A DNA stretch of 40,875 bases from Verrucomicrobiales bacterium (GTDB lineage Bacteria > Verrucomicrobiota > Verrucomicrobiia > Limisphaerales > UBA9464): positions 1-40,875 of the forward strand of contig JAEUHD010000311.1 in the NCBI GenBank assembly GCA_016793645.1, in the 5' to 3' direction. The notes below the pieces were generated by a model. That model ran no database searches and was not told the origin of the DNA. It saw only the letters and a list, made by a program, of their open reading frames with translations. The position numbers were made by a program, and so were the translations under genes. Shown here piece by piece: positions 27,320 through 34,983 of this stretch. Numbering within the stretch: the stretch's first letter is position 1; each line of letters opens with the position of its first letter.

Positions 27320-28963
27320 ATGAAGACGGCGTGGATGCTGGGGGTTGTGGGGTGTCTGGCGGCTGCGGTCCGGATTGCCGCGGCTCAGGACGACCTCCCG
27401 GGTCCGCTTTTTTCCGGATTGGGAACGTTGCAGCATCCGGTGTCGACCCGGTCGCCCCGGGCCCAGCGCTACTTTGACCAGGGCATGCGCCTGCTCTTTG
27501 GATTCAACCATCGGGAGGCGATCCGGTCCTTCCGCTCCGCCGCGGCCGTGGACCCGGAGTGTGCGATGGCCTACTGGGGGGTGGCGTACGCCCTGGGACC
27601 GCATGTCAACAAGCCCATGGATGCCGGGGACGCCACCGCGGCCTGGCAGGCCCTCTCCGAGGCGGTGGCGCATCGGGCCCGGGCGTCGGCCGCGGAACAG
27701 GAATACATTTCGGCGCTTGAGACGCGGTACCGAAGGGAGTTCACCCCCGACCGGTCGGATCTGGACCGCGCGTTTGCGGCCGCCATGCGAAGCCTGGTGG
27801 GCCGGCATCCGGACGACCTGGATGCCCGGACGCTGTTTGCGGAGGCGTTGATGAACACGATGCCGTGGGACTACTGGACGCATGACCGGACGCCGAAGCC
27901 GGAGACCGGGGAAATCCTGGCCGCGTTGCAGTTTGTGATATCACGGGATCCGAATCACCCGGGGGCGAACCACTTCTACATTCACGCGGTCGAGGCGGGT
28001 CCAAATCCGGAATCGGGGCTGCCCTCCGCGGACCGGTTGAGGGGATGTGCGCCCGCGGCGGGCCATCTCGTGCACATGCCGTCGCACATCTACATGCGGG
28101 TGGGGCAGTATCACGACGCGTCGGAATCCAACCGTCTCGCGGCGAAGGCGGATTCGGAATACATCCGTCATTGCCGCGCACAGGGCTTTTATCCGGGCGT
28201 GTACTATCCGCACAACCTGCACTTTCTCTGGTGGGCGGAGGTGTTTGAGGGACGGGGACGGGACGCGCTTCGGACGGCGCGCCAGGCCGCGGAGTATTCC
28301 CTCGACAATGCCTGCGGGCCGAACCAGGCGTTGGAGGCGCCCCGGTTGCGGCACCTCCCGTGGCTCACCCTGGTTCGATTTGGCCGCGGGGACGAGATGT
28401 TGGCGGTGCCGCGTCCGCCGGAGACCAACGACTTCCTGGTGGACCGGGCGTTGTGGCATTTCACGCGCGGATGGGTGCTGGCAACCCGGCATGCGTTGGA
28501 GGGCGCCGGGAATGAGCAGCGCCAATTGGCGGAGATCGCGGGAAGCGACGCGGCCCGGGACCTCGGCAGTCCGTTGTTTCCGGTCCCAGGGCTCCTGGCC
28601 GTGGCGGACCGCTGGCTGGCGGCGAGGGTGGCGGAGGCCCGGGGCGATTCCGCCGGGATGATCACCGCCTTCGAGGCGGCTGTGGCGGCCGAGGATTCCA
28701 TTCCCTACATGGAGCCCGCCTATTGGCCGTTCCCGGTCCGGCCGGCGTTTGGTGCCGCCTTGTTGAGGGCGGGCCGGAGCGCGCAGGCGGAAGCGGTGTT
28801 TCGCGAGGACCTTCGCAGGTGGCCCCGGAACGGATGGAGTCTCTTTGGTCTGGAACAGGCCCTGAGCGCGCAGGCGCTCGCGGAGGATGCGGCCCAGGTC
28901 CACCGGCAGTTTGTGGAGGCGTGGCGCCATGCGGATGCCCCTCCGGACCTGGCCTGGTATTGA
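27320..28963 (+). CDS. Secreted tetratricopeptide-repeat protein
   Basis: A 547-aa exported protein. Signal peptide at residues 1-22 (MKTAWMLGVVGCLAAAVRIAAA). TPR-like helices start with SPRAQRYFDQGMRLLFGFNH and REAIRSFRSAAAVDPECAMAYWG. The middle has NHFYIHAVEAGPNPESGLPSA, HLVHMPSHIYMRVGQY and later PHNLHFLWWAEVF, a conserved set of His/Glu/Met-rich motifs that I recognise from uncharacterised TPR proteins of several phyla; their conservation hints at metal or haem chemistry but this is not established. The downstream cytochrome gene begins 94 bp later on the same strand. Confidence 0.85.
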   Translation: MKTAWMLGVVGCLAAAVRIAAAQDDLPGPLFSGLGTLQHPVSTRSPRAQRYFDQGMRLLFGFNHREAIRSFRSAAAVDPECAMAYWGVAYALGPHVNKPMDAGDATAAWQALSEAVAHRARASAAEQEYISALETRYRREFTPDRSDLDRAFAAAMRSLVGRHPDDLDARTLFAEALMNTMPWDYWTHDRTPKPETGEILAALQFVISRDPNHPGANHFYIHAVEAGPNPESGLPSADRLRGCAPAAGHLVHMPSHIYMRVGQYHDASESNRLAAKADSEYIRHCRAQGFYPGVYYPHNLHFLWWAEVFEGRGRDALRTARQAAEYSLDNACGPNQALEAPRLRHLPWLTLVRFGRGDEMLAVPRPPETNDFLVDRALWHFTRGWVLATRHALEGAGNEQRQLAEIAGSDAARDLGSPLFPVPGLLAVADRWLAARVAEARGDSAGMITAFEAAVAAEDSIPYMEPAYWPFPVRPAFGAALLRAGRSAQAEAVFREDLRRWPRNGWSLFGLEQALSAQALAEDAAQVHRQFVEAWRHADAPPDLAWY

Positions 28964-29057
28964 CGGGACGCGGGAGACGTTCCCGCGCCGCCGCCTTGAC
29001 CTTGGGGTGCTGCTCCATACCGTGACGCGGACGGACCGTGATCGTCCGCGTCTCAAC

Positions 29058-31022
29058 ATGCGTTTTCCCTTGTTCCACGGCGTCCGGTGGAGTTCCGCCG
29101 CGACGGTTCTGGTCGTCCTTGCCTCCGCCCTTCCCCTCCGGGGAGCCGACACCGCCTCCGGGGTTTTGTTTTCCGTCACCAGCGGTGGAGTGACCGACCT
29201 GGAGGTCACGCCCAACGTGTGGCTGAACGTCCCGGCCGGGCAGCCCGCCACGCCCCGGGTGCCTCCCGGTCCCTTTACCGCGAAATGGGAGGGATCCATC
29301 GCGGCGGATCTGCGGGCGGAATACAGCTTCATCGCCGAGTTTTCCGGCGAGGTGAAACTGACCGTAAACGGGACCCTGGCCCTGGAGGCCCGGAGTGAGG
29401 GGGGTGCCCCCGAAACCAGCCGGGCGGTGAAACTCAACAAGGGGCCCAATCCGTTCTCGGTGGATTATGTGGCACCCGCCAAGGGGGATGCCTTCCTCCG
29501 GTTGTACTGGACCAATTCGGAGACGCCCCGGAATCCGATTCCCCTGGGGTTGCTCACGCCCGCCACCCACGCGGCCCTGTCGGCGGCGAACGCGGTCCGG
29601 GCCGGCCGGGACCTGGTGTTCGAATCGCGGTGCGTCCGGTGTCACCCCGCTTCGGGGTCGGCACCGGAGTTGTCCATGGACGCTCCCAGTTTCAATGGTA
29701 TTGGCAGCCGGCGCTCGGTCTCCTGGATGGCCCGGTGGATTGAAAACCCGGCCTCCATGCGGCCCGGGACCCCGATGCCCCAGGTCTTCCATGGCGCGGG
29801 TGCCGCGGAAAAGGCGGTGGCGGTGGCGTCCTATCTGGGGTCGCTCCAGGGCAATCCTCCGGCAGCCGGGGTTGCCGGCGATGGGGAGGCGGGCAAGGCG
29901 TTGTTTGAGAAGCTTCATTGCGCCGCCTGTCACGGCAGTCCCGAAGGAACCGACGCCCGTCCGGGCCTGGTTTCCCAGAAGCAGGTGAAGGCCAAGTTCA
30001 CGCCGGCATCGCTTCGCGCGTTCCTGCAGAAGCCGGAGGAGCACTATGCGTGGATTCGCATGCCCAACTTCCATTTGTCCGCCGAGGAGGCGGGGAACCT
30101 GGCCGCGTATCTGGAGTCGGTCGCGGATCCTGCGGACGCGGCGAAGCCGGCGGCGGACGACGCCCTGATCGCGCGGGGGAAGACGCTGGTGGCGGAATCC
30201 GGTTGCCTGAACTGCCACACGCTGGAGGGCGCGAAGTCCACCCTGGCCGCGAAGCCGTTGTCCGAGCTGGGCGCGGATCGCTGGACCGCGGGGTGCCTGG
30301 CCGCGTCCCCGGCCGAGGATTCCAAGGCGCCGCGCTATGCGTTCTCCGATGAGGATCGCGCCGGGTTGAAGGCCTTCGCCGCCACCGACCGGGCGTCGCT
30401 GTCACGGTCCACCGATTCGGATTTCCTGGCACGCCAATCGCGGCACCTGAACTGTCAGGAGTGCCACGGGAAGTTCGAGGGCTTCCCCCACTGGGAACTC
30501 CTGTATGGAAAGCTCAAGCCGGAATGGGCGGCGCGGTTCATCGCCGGCGGGGAGACCTGGAAGCCGCGCCCGTGGCTGGACGCGCGCATGCCGGCGTTTC
30601 CGGCCTATGCATCCGGACTCGCCCGTGGACTTGCGACCGTCTCCGGACTGCCTCCGGTGTCGCCCGCGGACCCGGCTCCGGCCGATGCCGCGACGTTGGC
30701 GACGGCGGGACAAAAGCTCGTCTCGGCCAATGGCGGATTCAGTTGCATCAGTTGCCATGGCGTCGGCGATTTTGCGGCGACCCAGGTGTTCGAGGCTCCC
30801 GGCATCAACCTCGCCCACAGTGCCGAACGCCTGCAACCCGACTTCTATCGGCGGTGGCTGCGGGCGCCCACCAGCGTGGATGCGGAGTCCAAGATGCCGG
30901 TGTATTTCGACGAGACCGGGCGCAGCCCCCTGCCGGATATCCTGGAGGGGGACGGCCCGAGGACGATCGCCGCCATTTGGGAATACCTCCGGCTCGGCTC
31001 GAAGGCGCCCAAGCCGGAGTGA
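29058..31022 (+). CDS. Secreted pentahaem c-type cytochrome with PA14-like N-terminal domain
   Basis: A 654-aa exported protein. Signal peptide at residues 1-30 (LASALPLRGA end); a beta-rich region at about 35-170 (FTAKWEGSIAADLRAEYSF, VKLTVNGTLALE) resembling a PA14/carbohydrate-binding fold; then five haem-c motifs: CVRCH (192), CAACH (288), CLNCH (383), CQECH (466) and CISCH (563). Possible distal methionines occur in RMPNFHL, ARMPAFPAY and SKMPVYF. Most likely a periplasmic or surface electron carrier linked to polymer binding. I chose ATG 29058; an open stretch upstream overlaps the TPR gene in another frame. Co-directional with the TPR gene. Confidence 0.88.
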   Translation: MRFPLFHGVRWSSAATVLVVLASALPLRGADTASGVLFSVTSGGVTDLEVTPNVWLNVPAGQPATPRVPPGPFTAKWEGSIAADLRAEYSFIAEFSGEVKLTVNGTLALEARSEGGAPETSRAVKLNKGPNPFSVDYVAPAKGDAFLRLYWTNSETPRNPIPLGLLTPATHAALSAANAVRAGRDLVFESRCVRCHPASGSAPELSMDAPSFNGIGSRRSVSWMARWIENPASMRPGTPMPQVFHGAGAAEKAVAVASYLGSLQGNPPAAGVAGDGEAGKALFEKLHCAACHGSPEGTDARPGLVSQKQVKAKFTPASLRAFLQKPEEHYAWIRMPNFHLSAEEAGNLAAYLESVADPADAAKPAADDALIARGKTLVAESGCLNCHTLEGAKSTLAAKPLSELGADRWTAGCLAASPAEDSKAPRYAFSDEDRAGLKAFAATDRASLSRSTDSDFLARQSRHLNCQECHGKFEGFPHWELLYGKLKPEWAARFIAGGETWKPRPWLDARMPAFPAYASGLARGLATVSGLPPVSPADPAPADAATLATAGQKLVSANGGFSCISCHGVGDFAATQVFEAPGINLAHSAERLQPDFYRRWLRAPTSVDAESKMPVYFDETGRSPLPDILEGDGPRTIAAIWEYLRLGSKAPKPE

Positions 31023-31052
31023 GCCTGCGGCGGTTTCGCCGAGGGTTCAGGC
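31023..31052. terminator. Two-part stem in convergent gap
   Basis: Inner stem CGGCG (31028-31032) / CGCCG (31037-31041) with loop GTTT, and outer stem GCCTG (31023-31027) / CAGGC (31048-31052). It spans the 24-bp gap between the cytochrome and ABC genes. No T tract; a bidirectional terminator role is weakly supported. Confidence 0.35.
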
Positions 31053-32534
31053 GGCCACGCCGGCCATCAGGCGCAGGAGTGCGGCCTGGGAGAATTCGTG
31101 ACGGTCCAGTCCTCCAGTCATGCGGCCCTCGCGCAGGACCAGGATTCGGCGGCTCAAGGCCATGAGTTCCGGAAGCTCGCTGGAAATGAGGAGAATGGCC
31201 GCGCCAGCGGACGCCAACTCATCGAGCAACCGGTGAATCTCCGCCTTGGCGCCGACGTCCACGCCGCGCGTGGGTTCGTCCACGAGGAGGATGGGGCATT
31301 CGCGGGCGAGCCACTTCGCGAGGGCGATCTTCTGCTGGTTGCCGCCACTCAGATTGCTGACCGGAGACTCCAGGGAAGGCGTTTTGACCCGGAGCCGTTC
31401 CGCGAAGCGGCGGGCCATTCCCCGCTCGGCCGTCCGGTTGACGAAGCCCATCCGGGAAAGTCGATCCAGGGCGGCGAGCGCTGAATTCTCCCGGCAGTTG
31501 AGCGGCAGGATCAGTCCGAGCCGCTTGCGGTCCTCGGGAAGGAAACCAATCCCGGCCCGGAGGGCCGCCTGGACATCGCCTGCGGGCAGCGAGGCGCCGC
31601 GCACACTCACCGCGCCGCCCGCGTTGGGGTCGAGTCCGAAGATCGCGTGGGCGACCTCGCTGCGTCCGGCACCGACGAGTCCCGCGAGTCCGAGAATCTC
31701 GCCCGCCCTCAGCGAGAAGTGGACTCCCTGGAATTTCCCCGGGGATTCGAGTCCGGACACCCTGAGAACCTCGGGACCCAGCGGCCGGGACACATGGTCG
31801 GGGTCGTGGGGTTCCACATCGCGCCCGATCATCTGGTGGACCAACTGCTCGGAGTGGGTGCCCTCCACCCGGCTCGTGGCGACGTGACGCCCGTCGCGGA
31901 GCACGGTCACCGTGTCGCACAGGCGGAAGATCTCATCCATCCGATGCGAGACGTAGAGGACGGTGATGCCCCGCTCGCGGAGTTGGGCGAGGAGGGCGAA
32001 GAGGCGTTCACTTTCCGCGATGGACAACGAACTCGTCGGTTCGTCGAACACGATGACCCGCGCGCCCGTTCCGACCGCCGCGGCGATCTGCACGAGTTGC
32101 TCCTGTCCGGTGGTCAGCTCCCCCACCGGGCGGTCCACGTCGAAGTCCGCTCCGATTTCCGACAGCATCGTCCGCGCCCGGGCGCGCATTTCACGGCGGA
32201 CCAGCAGTCCGGCCCGCGACGGCAGATCGCCGAGGCAGAGATTCTCGGCGATGGAGAGGTTGGGGCAGAAGGCGAGTTCCTGATGGACCATGGCCAGCCC
32301 GAGTCCCCGGGCGGCATGCGGATTCGACGGGGCCACACGGGTTCCTTCCACCCGGATCTCCCCGCTGTCCGCGGTATGAACCCCCGCGAGGATCTTCCCG
32401 AGGGTGCTTTTCCCGGCGCCGTTCTCGCCCATCAAGGCGTGGCAGGAGCCCCGCTCGACGCTGAAACTGACGTCTGCGAGGGCATGGACGCCGGCAAACC
32501 GCTTGCTGATTCCGTGGAAGGTGAGGAAGGACAC
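31047..32534 (-). CDS. Sugar-type ABC transporter ATP-binding protein (RbsA/MglA type)
   Basis: A 495-aa cytoplasmic protein with two fused ABC domains. Domain 1: Walker A GENGAGKST (36-44), signature LTTGQEQLV, Walker B VIVFDEPTSSL. Domain 2: degenerate Walker A GLVGAGRSE, intact LSGGNQQK and LLVDEPTRGVDV, the usual asymmetry of ribose/galactose/nucleoside-type importers. No permease or binding-protein gene is adjacent; an MFS transporter lies 51 bp upstream on the same strand instead. Its membrane partners must be encoded elsewhere if it is functional. Start ATG 32534. Confidence 0.92.
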   Translation of the reverse strand: MSFLTFHGISKRFAGVHALADVSFSVERGSCHALMGENGAGKSTLGKILAGVHTADSGEIRVEGTRVAPSNPHAARGLGLAMVHQELAFCPNLSIAENLCLGDLPSRAGLLVRREMRARARTMLSEIGADFDVDRPVGELTTGQEQLVQIAAAVGTGARVIVFDEPTSSLSIAESERLFALLAQLRERGITVLYVSHRMDEIFRLCDTVTVLRDGRHVATSRVEGTHSEQLVHQMIGRDVEPHDPDHVSRPLGPEVLRVSGLESPGKFQGVHFSLRAGEILGLAGLVGAGRSEVAHAIFGLDPNAGGAVSVRGASLPAGDVQAALRAGIGFLPEDRKRLGLILPLNCRENSALAALDRLSRMGFVNRTAERGMARRFAERLRVKTPSLESPVSNLSGGNQQKIALAKWLARECPILLVDEPTRGVDVGAKAEIHRLLDELASAGAAILLISSELPELMALSRRILVLREGRMTGGLDRHEFSQAALLRLMAGVAA

Positions 32535-32585
32535 GGTCCGGCGGGGGCGGAGGGTTGACTCCGCCCGGATGTGCTCTGGAGGACG

Positions 32586-33884
32586 TCAGTGACCGACGGC
32601 ATCCGGCGTCGGCGTCTTGGGCGGATGGAAGAACAGCGCGAGCAGCGCCACGGCGACCACGGAGGTCAGGCAGGGCACGATGAACAATCCGCGGAAGTCG
32701 GTGACGGCGCCCTGGGTGTACACCTTTTGGATGAGCCATGGGCAGATCGAATTGGCCACCAGGGCCCCGACGCCGAGGATCATCACATTGAACAGGCCCT
32801 GGGCGCTCGACCGGGCATCCTTCGGGAAGTACGCGTCCACGAAGATGTACACCGTGGCGAAGAAGAACGCGTAACAGATGCCGTGGAGGATCTGCACCAC
32901 GATGATCAGTTCCTTGTGCTGCGGGAAGAAGGCGTACACGGCGAAGCGGGCGGTGTGGCCCAGGATGCCGACGATCAGGGTGGTCCGCCATCCGAGCGTC
33001 TTCAGGGTGGCCCCGAGGACGAACATGGTCAGGATTTCCGCGATCTGGCCGATGCTCATCACCGGCATGATCCAGTTGCCGGGAATTCCAACCGCCTTGC
33101 TGCCGAGGAAGGTGCCCGTCCAGTTGAAATAGCAGTTGTGGACGAAGGAATCGATGAAGGTGACCACCCAGAGCACCAGGATGAAGGGGTGCTTGAGGAA
33201 CCGCACGGACTCGAGCCACGCGAGTTTGTTCTCACCCGTGGCCGGCTTGGGCGGCGTATGCGGGAGCGTGAGACTGAAGGCTGCGAGCAGGAGGGAGGCG
33301 ATGCCGGAGACGATGAAGGTCCACTTGGTGGCGCTCTGGAGTGCCGGTCCGGTCAGTCCGTTGGCCAAAGCGGCGCCGATCCAGGCCGAGATTCCCTGGG
33401 GATTGGCGGCAGTGACCTTGGCCCAGTCGACCAGGATGAAGGTGAACGGCCATGCGGCGAGGATCCACCCGATGGTGCCGCCCATGCGGACCAGTCCGAA
33501 CTCCTTCTGCGGATCCTTCATGTTGGCGAAGGCAATGGAGTTGGTGATGGAGATCGTCGGCACGTAGAGCAGGCAATGCACCAGCATCAGGATGAAAAAG
33601 GTCCCGAAGTCATGGACGAATCCGAGTCCCAGCATGGCCAGCCCGCCCACGAGATGGGAGAAGGCGAGGAACTTTTCGGCGGCGAACTTGCGGTCCGCGA
33701 ATTCGTTGCTGAAGAACATGCCGATGATCGACGCGACGGGAAACGCGTTCAGGATCAGCGACTGTTGTCCGGGGGTGAATCCGAGGCTGGGGAGGTAGCC
33801 GAAGATCAGGGGTAGCCAGGCGCCCCAGATGAAGAACTCGAGCACCATCATCAGGAACAGCCGCAGGCGGGGGGTGGAATTCAT
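32586..33884 (-). CDS. MFS transporter, nucleoside:H+ symporter-like
   Basis: A 432-aa inner-membrane protein with about twelve membrane helices. The start RLFLMMVLEFFIWGAWLPL and GFTPGQQSLILNAFPVASII, and later FGLVRMGGTIGWILAAWPF and LHGICYAFFFATVYIFVDAYFP, match the NupG-like nucleoside:H+ symporter branch of the major facilitator superfamily, although close relatives are often annotated simply as MFS or sugar transporters. I chose the ATG at 33884. It precedes the ABC ATPase gene on the same strand, a combination that suggests uptake of nucleosides or sugars. Confidence 0.88.
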   Translation of the reverse strand: MNSTPRLRLFLMMVLEFFIWGAWLPLIFGYLPSLGFTPGQQSLILNAFPVASIIGMFFSNEFADRKFAAEKFLAFSHLVGGLAMLGLGFVHDFGTFFILMLVHCLLYVPTISITNSIAFANMKDPQKEFGLVRMGGTIGWILAAWPFTFILVDWAKVTAANPQGISAWIGAALANGLTGPALQSATKWTFIVSGIASLLLAAFSLTLPHTPPKPATGENKLAWLESVRFLKHPFILVLWVVTFIDSFVHNCYFNWTGTFLGSKAVGIPGNWIMPVMSIGQIAEILTMFVLGATLKTLGWRTTLIVGILGHTARFAVYAFFPQHKELIIVVQILHGICYAFFFATVYIFVDAYFPKDARSSAQGLFNVMILGVGALVANSICPWLIQKVYTQGAVTDFRGLFIVPCLTSVVAVALLALFFHPPKTPTPDAVGH

Positions 33885-34113
33885 GGGAGTCGAATGACGC
33901 GCCAGCCTAGGGAGTTCGGCGGTCCTGCGACAAGCCCCAACCGCCCGGACTTGGGCTCGTCGTGCGGGATTTATCCCGTCCCCGCGGCGTCCCGGGACCC
34001 GTCTCCGGGCCGTCCGAAGGCGGGGCGACCAGCACCGGTGGGAGCGATTCAAAATGTGGCCCCGGGTCCTCCCCGGCCACGGGTGTGCGCATGCCCGGAT
34101 TCAAAACCCGGAT
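33885..34113. other. Gene-free intergenic stretch with spaced direct repeats
   Basis: No gene seen. GATTCAAAA occurs at 34046-34054 and 34098-34106, start points exactly 52 bp apart (about five helical turns). CCCGGATT occurs at 34094-34101 and 34107-34114, the second copy touching the -35 box of the next promoter. An imperfect GTGGCC/GGCCAC stem is at 34056-34080. Confidence 0.5.
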
Positions 34114-34141
34114 TTGACACCCTTGCTGAAATCCATATAAA
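34114..34141 (+). promoter_or_regulatory. Near-consensus sigma-70 type promoter
   Basis: TTGACA (34114-34119), a 16-base spacer and TATAAA (34136-34141), eleven of twelve consensus positions. Expected transcription start at about 34148. It is the best promoter match in the window and lies in GC-rich DNA where such A/T-rich boxes are unlikely by chance. Confidence 0.7.
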
Positions 34142-34147
34142 CATCCG

Positions 34148-34350
34148 CCTGTCGAAATGAACTCCGTCCGTCATCCGATGATTGCGACCGGGATGCGCTG
34201 CCAACAGCGCATCGCGGCGTTGGTCGCGGTTTCCGGCTCCTGGCCGAAAGCCGGGACCCCGGGCGAGGTGGGAGGGACGGAGTAGGCGATTTTACCGCAA
34301 CGTTTCCAGAAACCCACGATTGCCCGGCAATCGTGGGTTTTTTTGTTTTC
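34148..34350 (+). ncRNA. Candidate structured small RNA of about 200 nt (6S-like layout possible)
   Basis: Bounded by the promoter at 34114-34141 and the terminator at 34311-34350. Long-range pairing ACTCCGTCC (34161-34169) with GGACGGAGT (34275-34283), extended by CGCCT (34146-34150) with AGGCG (34284-34288). Inside: TGCGACC (34183-34189) / GGTCGCG (34222-34228) enclosing the perfect hairpin GATGCGCTG-CCAA-CAGCGCATC (34192-34213), and TTCCGGCT (34231-34238) / AGCCGGGA (34249-34256). A closing stem, an open centre with a side hairpin on the 3' strand and an apical stem recall 6S RNA, but no conserved 6S sequence was identified. A 42-codon frame (34157-34285) runs through it and cannot be excluded as a small protein. 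The next gene starts 83 bp after the terminator. Confidence 0.5.
34311..34350 (+). terminator. Rho-independent terminator
   Basis: AACCCACGATTG (34311-34322), loop CCCGG, CAATCGTGGGTT (34328-34339): a perfect 12-bp stem running into seven T, a G and four T. Textbook intrinsic terminator for the transcript starting near 34148. Confidence 0.93.
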
Positions 34351-34432
34351 CCGGGCCGGCGGTATCGGTCCGGGCGCCGGGCCCGGCGATCGGGCTCAAC
34401 ACAACCTCAACTGTTGGAAGTATCGTCATCCT

Positions 34433-34765
34433 ATGAATCGTACGTTTGAAAACACCCCCAGACCTCCCTGGAGGGATCGGGGGCTTCCCGAACCGGCCGC
34501 GCCGTTTACGCGGACGGAGGAGAATGACCTGGAGCGGCTCAAGAACCGGGTGCTCCAGACCGCCCTCGCCGGTGTCACCTCCCCGGTTCTCGCCGCCCCC
34601 ATCCGGCGTGCCGCCAATGAAGCCGCCGCCCTTGCGTGGTTGGAGGCGCATCCGTTGCTGGTGTTCCCGGCCCTCTTCGAGGAGAAGCTGCGGGATGCGC
34701 GGCGCCGGGCCCACCGGCAGCAGATGATTCGGGCCCGCAGTGAAACCCTACTGGCCGCCGTATGA
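34433..34765 (+). CDS. Small protein of unknown function
   Basis: A 110-aa protein I do not recognise. From ATG 34433 the N-terminal 27 residues are Pro/Arg-rich and probably disordered; residues about 28-110 are predicted helical by eye, with TRTEENDLERLKNRVLQTAL, then AANEAAALAWLEAHPLLVFP and a basic C-terminal helix LFEEKLRDARRRAHRQQMIR. No membrane segment or signal peptide. Composition and codon use look like a real gene. It lies between a terminator and a long hairpin upstream of the antiporter gene; cytoplasmic and possibly nucleic-acid binding is a guess from charge. Confidence 0.6.
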   Translation: MNRTFENTPRPPWRDRGLPEPAAPFTRTEENDLERLKNRVLQTALAGVTSPVLAAPIRRAANEAAALAWLEAHPLLVFPALFEEKLRDARRRAHRQQMIRARSETLLAAV

Positions 34766-34816
34766 TCCCGTGGAGGTATTCAGGGAAGGGGGCGGTCACC
34801 GGTGAACGGGTCCGCG

Positions 34817-34897
34817 GTCATCGCGGGGGACGACGCCTGTGCAGGAAGGACGGTCTGTGCCGCCCTCCTGCGCGGCCGTCGTCCCCCGCGATTTGAC
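34817..34897 (+). promoter_or_regulatory. Long, nearly perfect hairpin in the leader of the antiporter gene
   Basis: ATCGCGGGGGACGAC (34820-34834) pairs perfectly with GTCGTCCCCCGCGAT (34878-34892), 15 bp; GTC/GAC extends the base (34817-34819, 34895-34897), and the interior continues with GCC/GGC, GCAGGA/TCCTGC, GG/CC and CGG/CCG around loop TCTGTG. About 80 nt in total, starting 51 bases after the unknown gene and ending 86 bases before the antiporter start. It could be a riboswitch-like leader, a transcript barrier or a small mobile inverted repeat. Confidence 0.8.
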
Positions 34898-34983
34898 GTC
34901 AGGGGTCGGCACCGGTTTCGGGGGGATGGGCTCGGGTAAACGCCGCTTGCGATGCCGCAGACGCCCCGGGCAGGATTTCGGCG

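Noticed and set aside
34157-34285. 42-codon frame inside the structured transcript
   Set aside because: It fits between promoter and terminator, but extensive perfect base pairing explains the sequence better and there is no ribosome binding site; kept only as an alternative.
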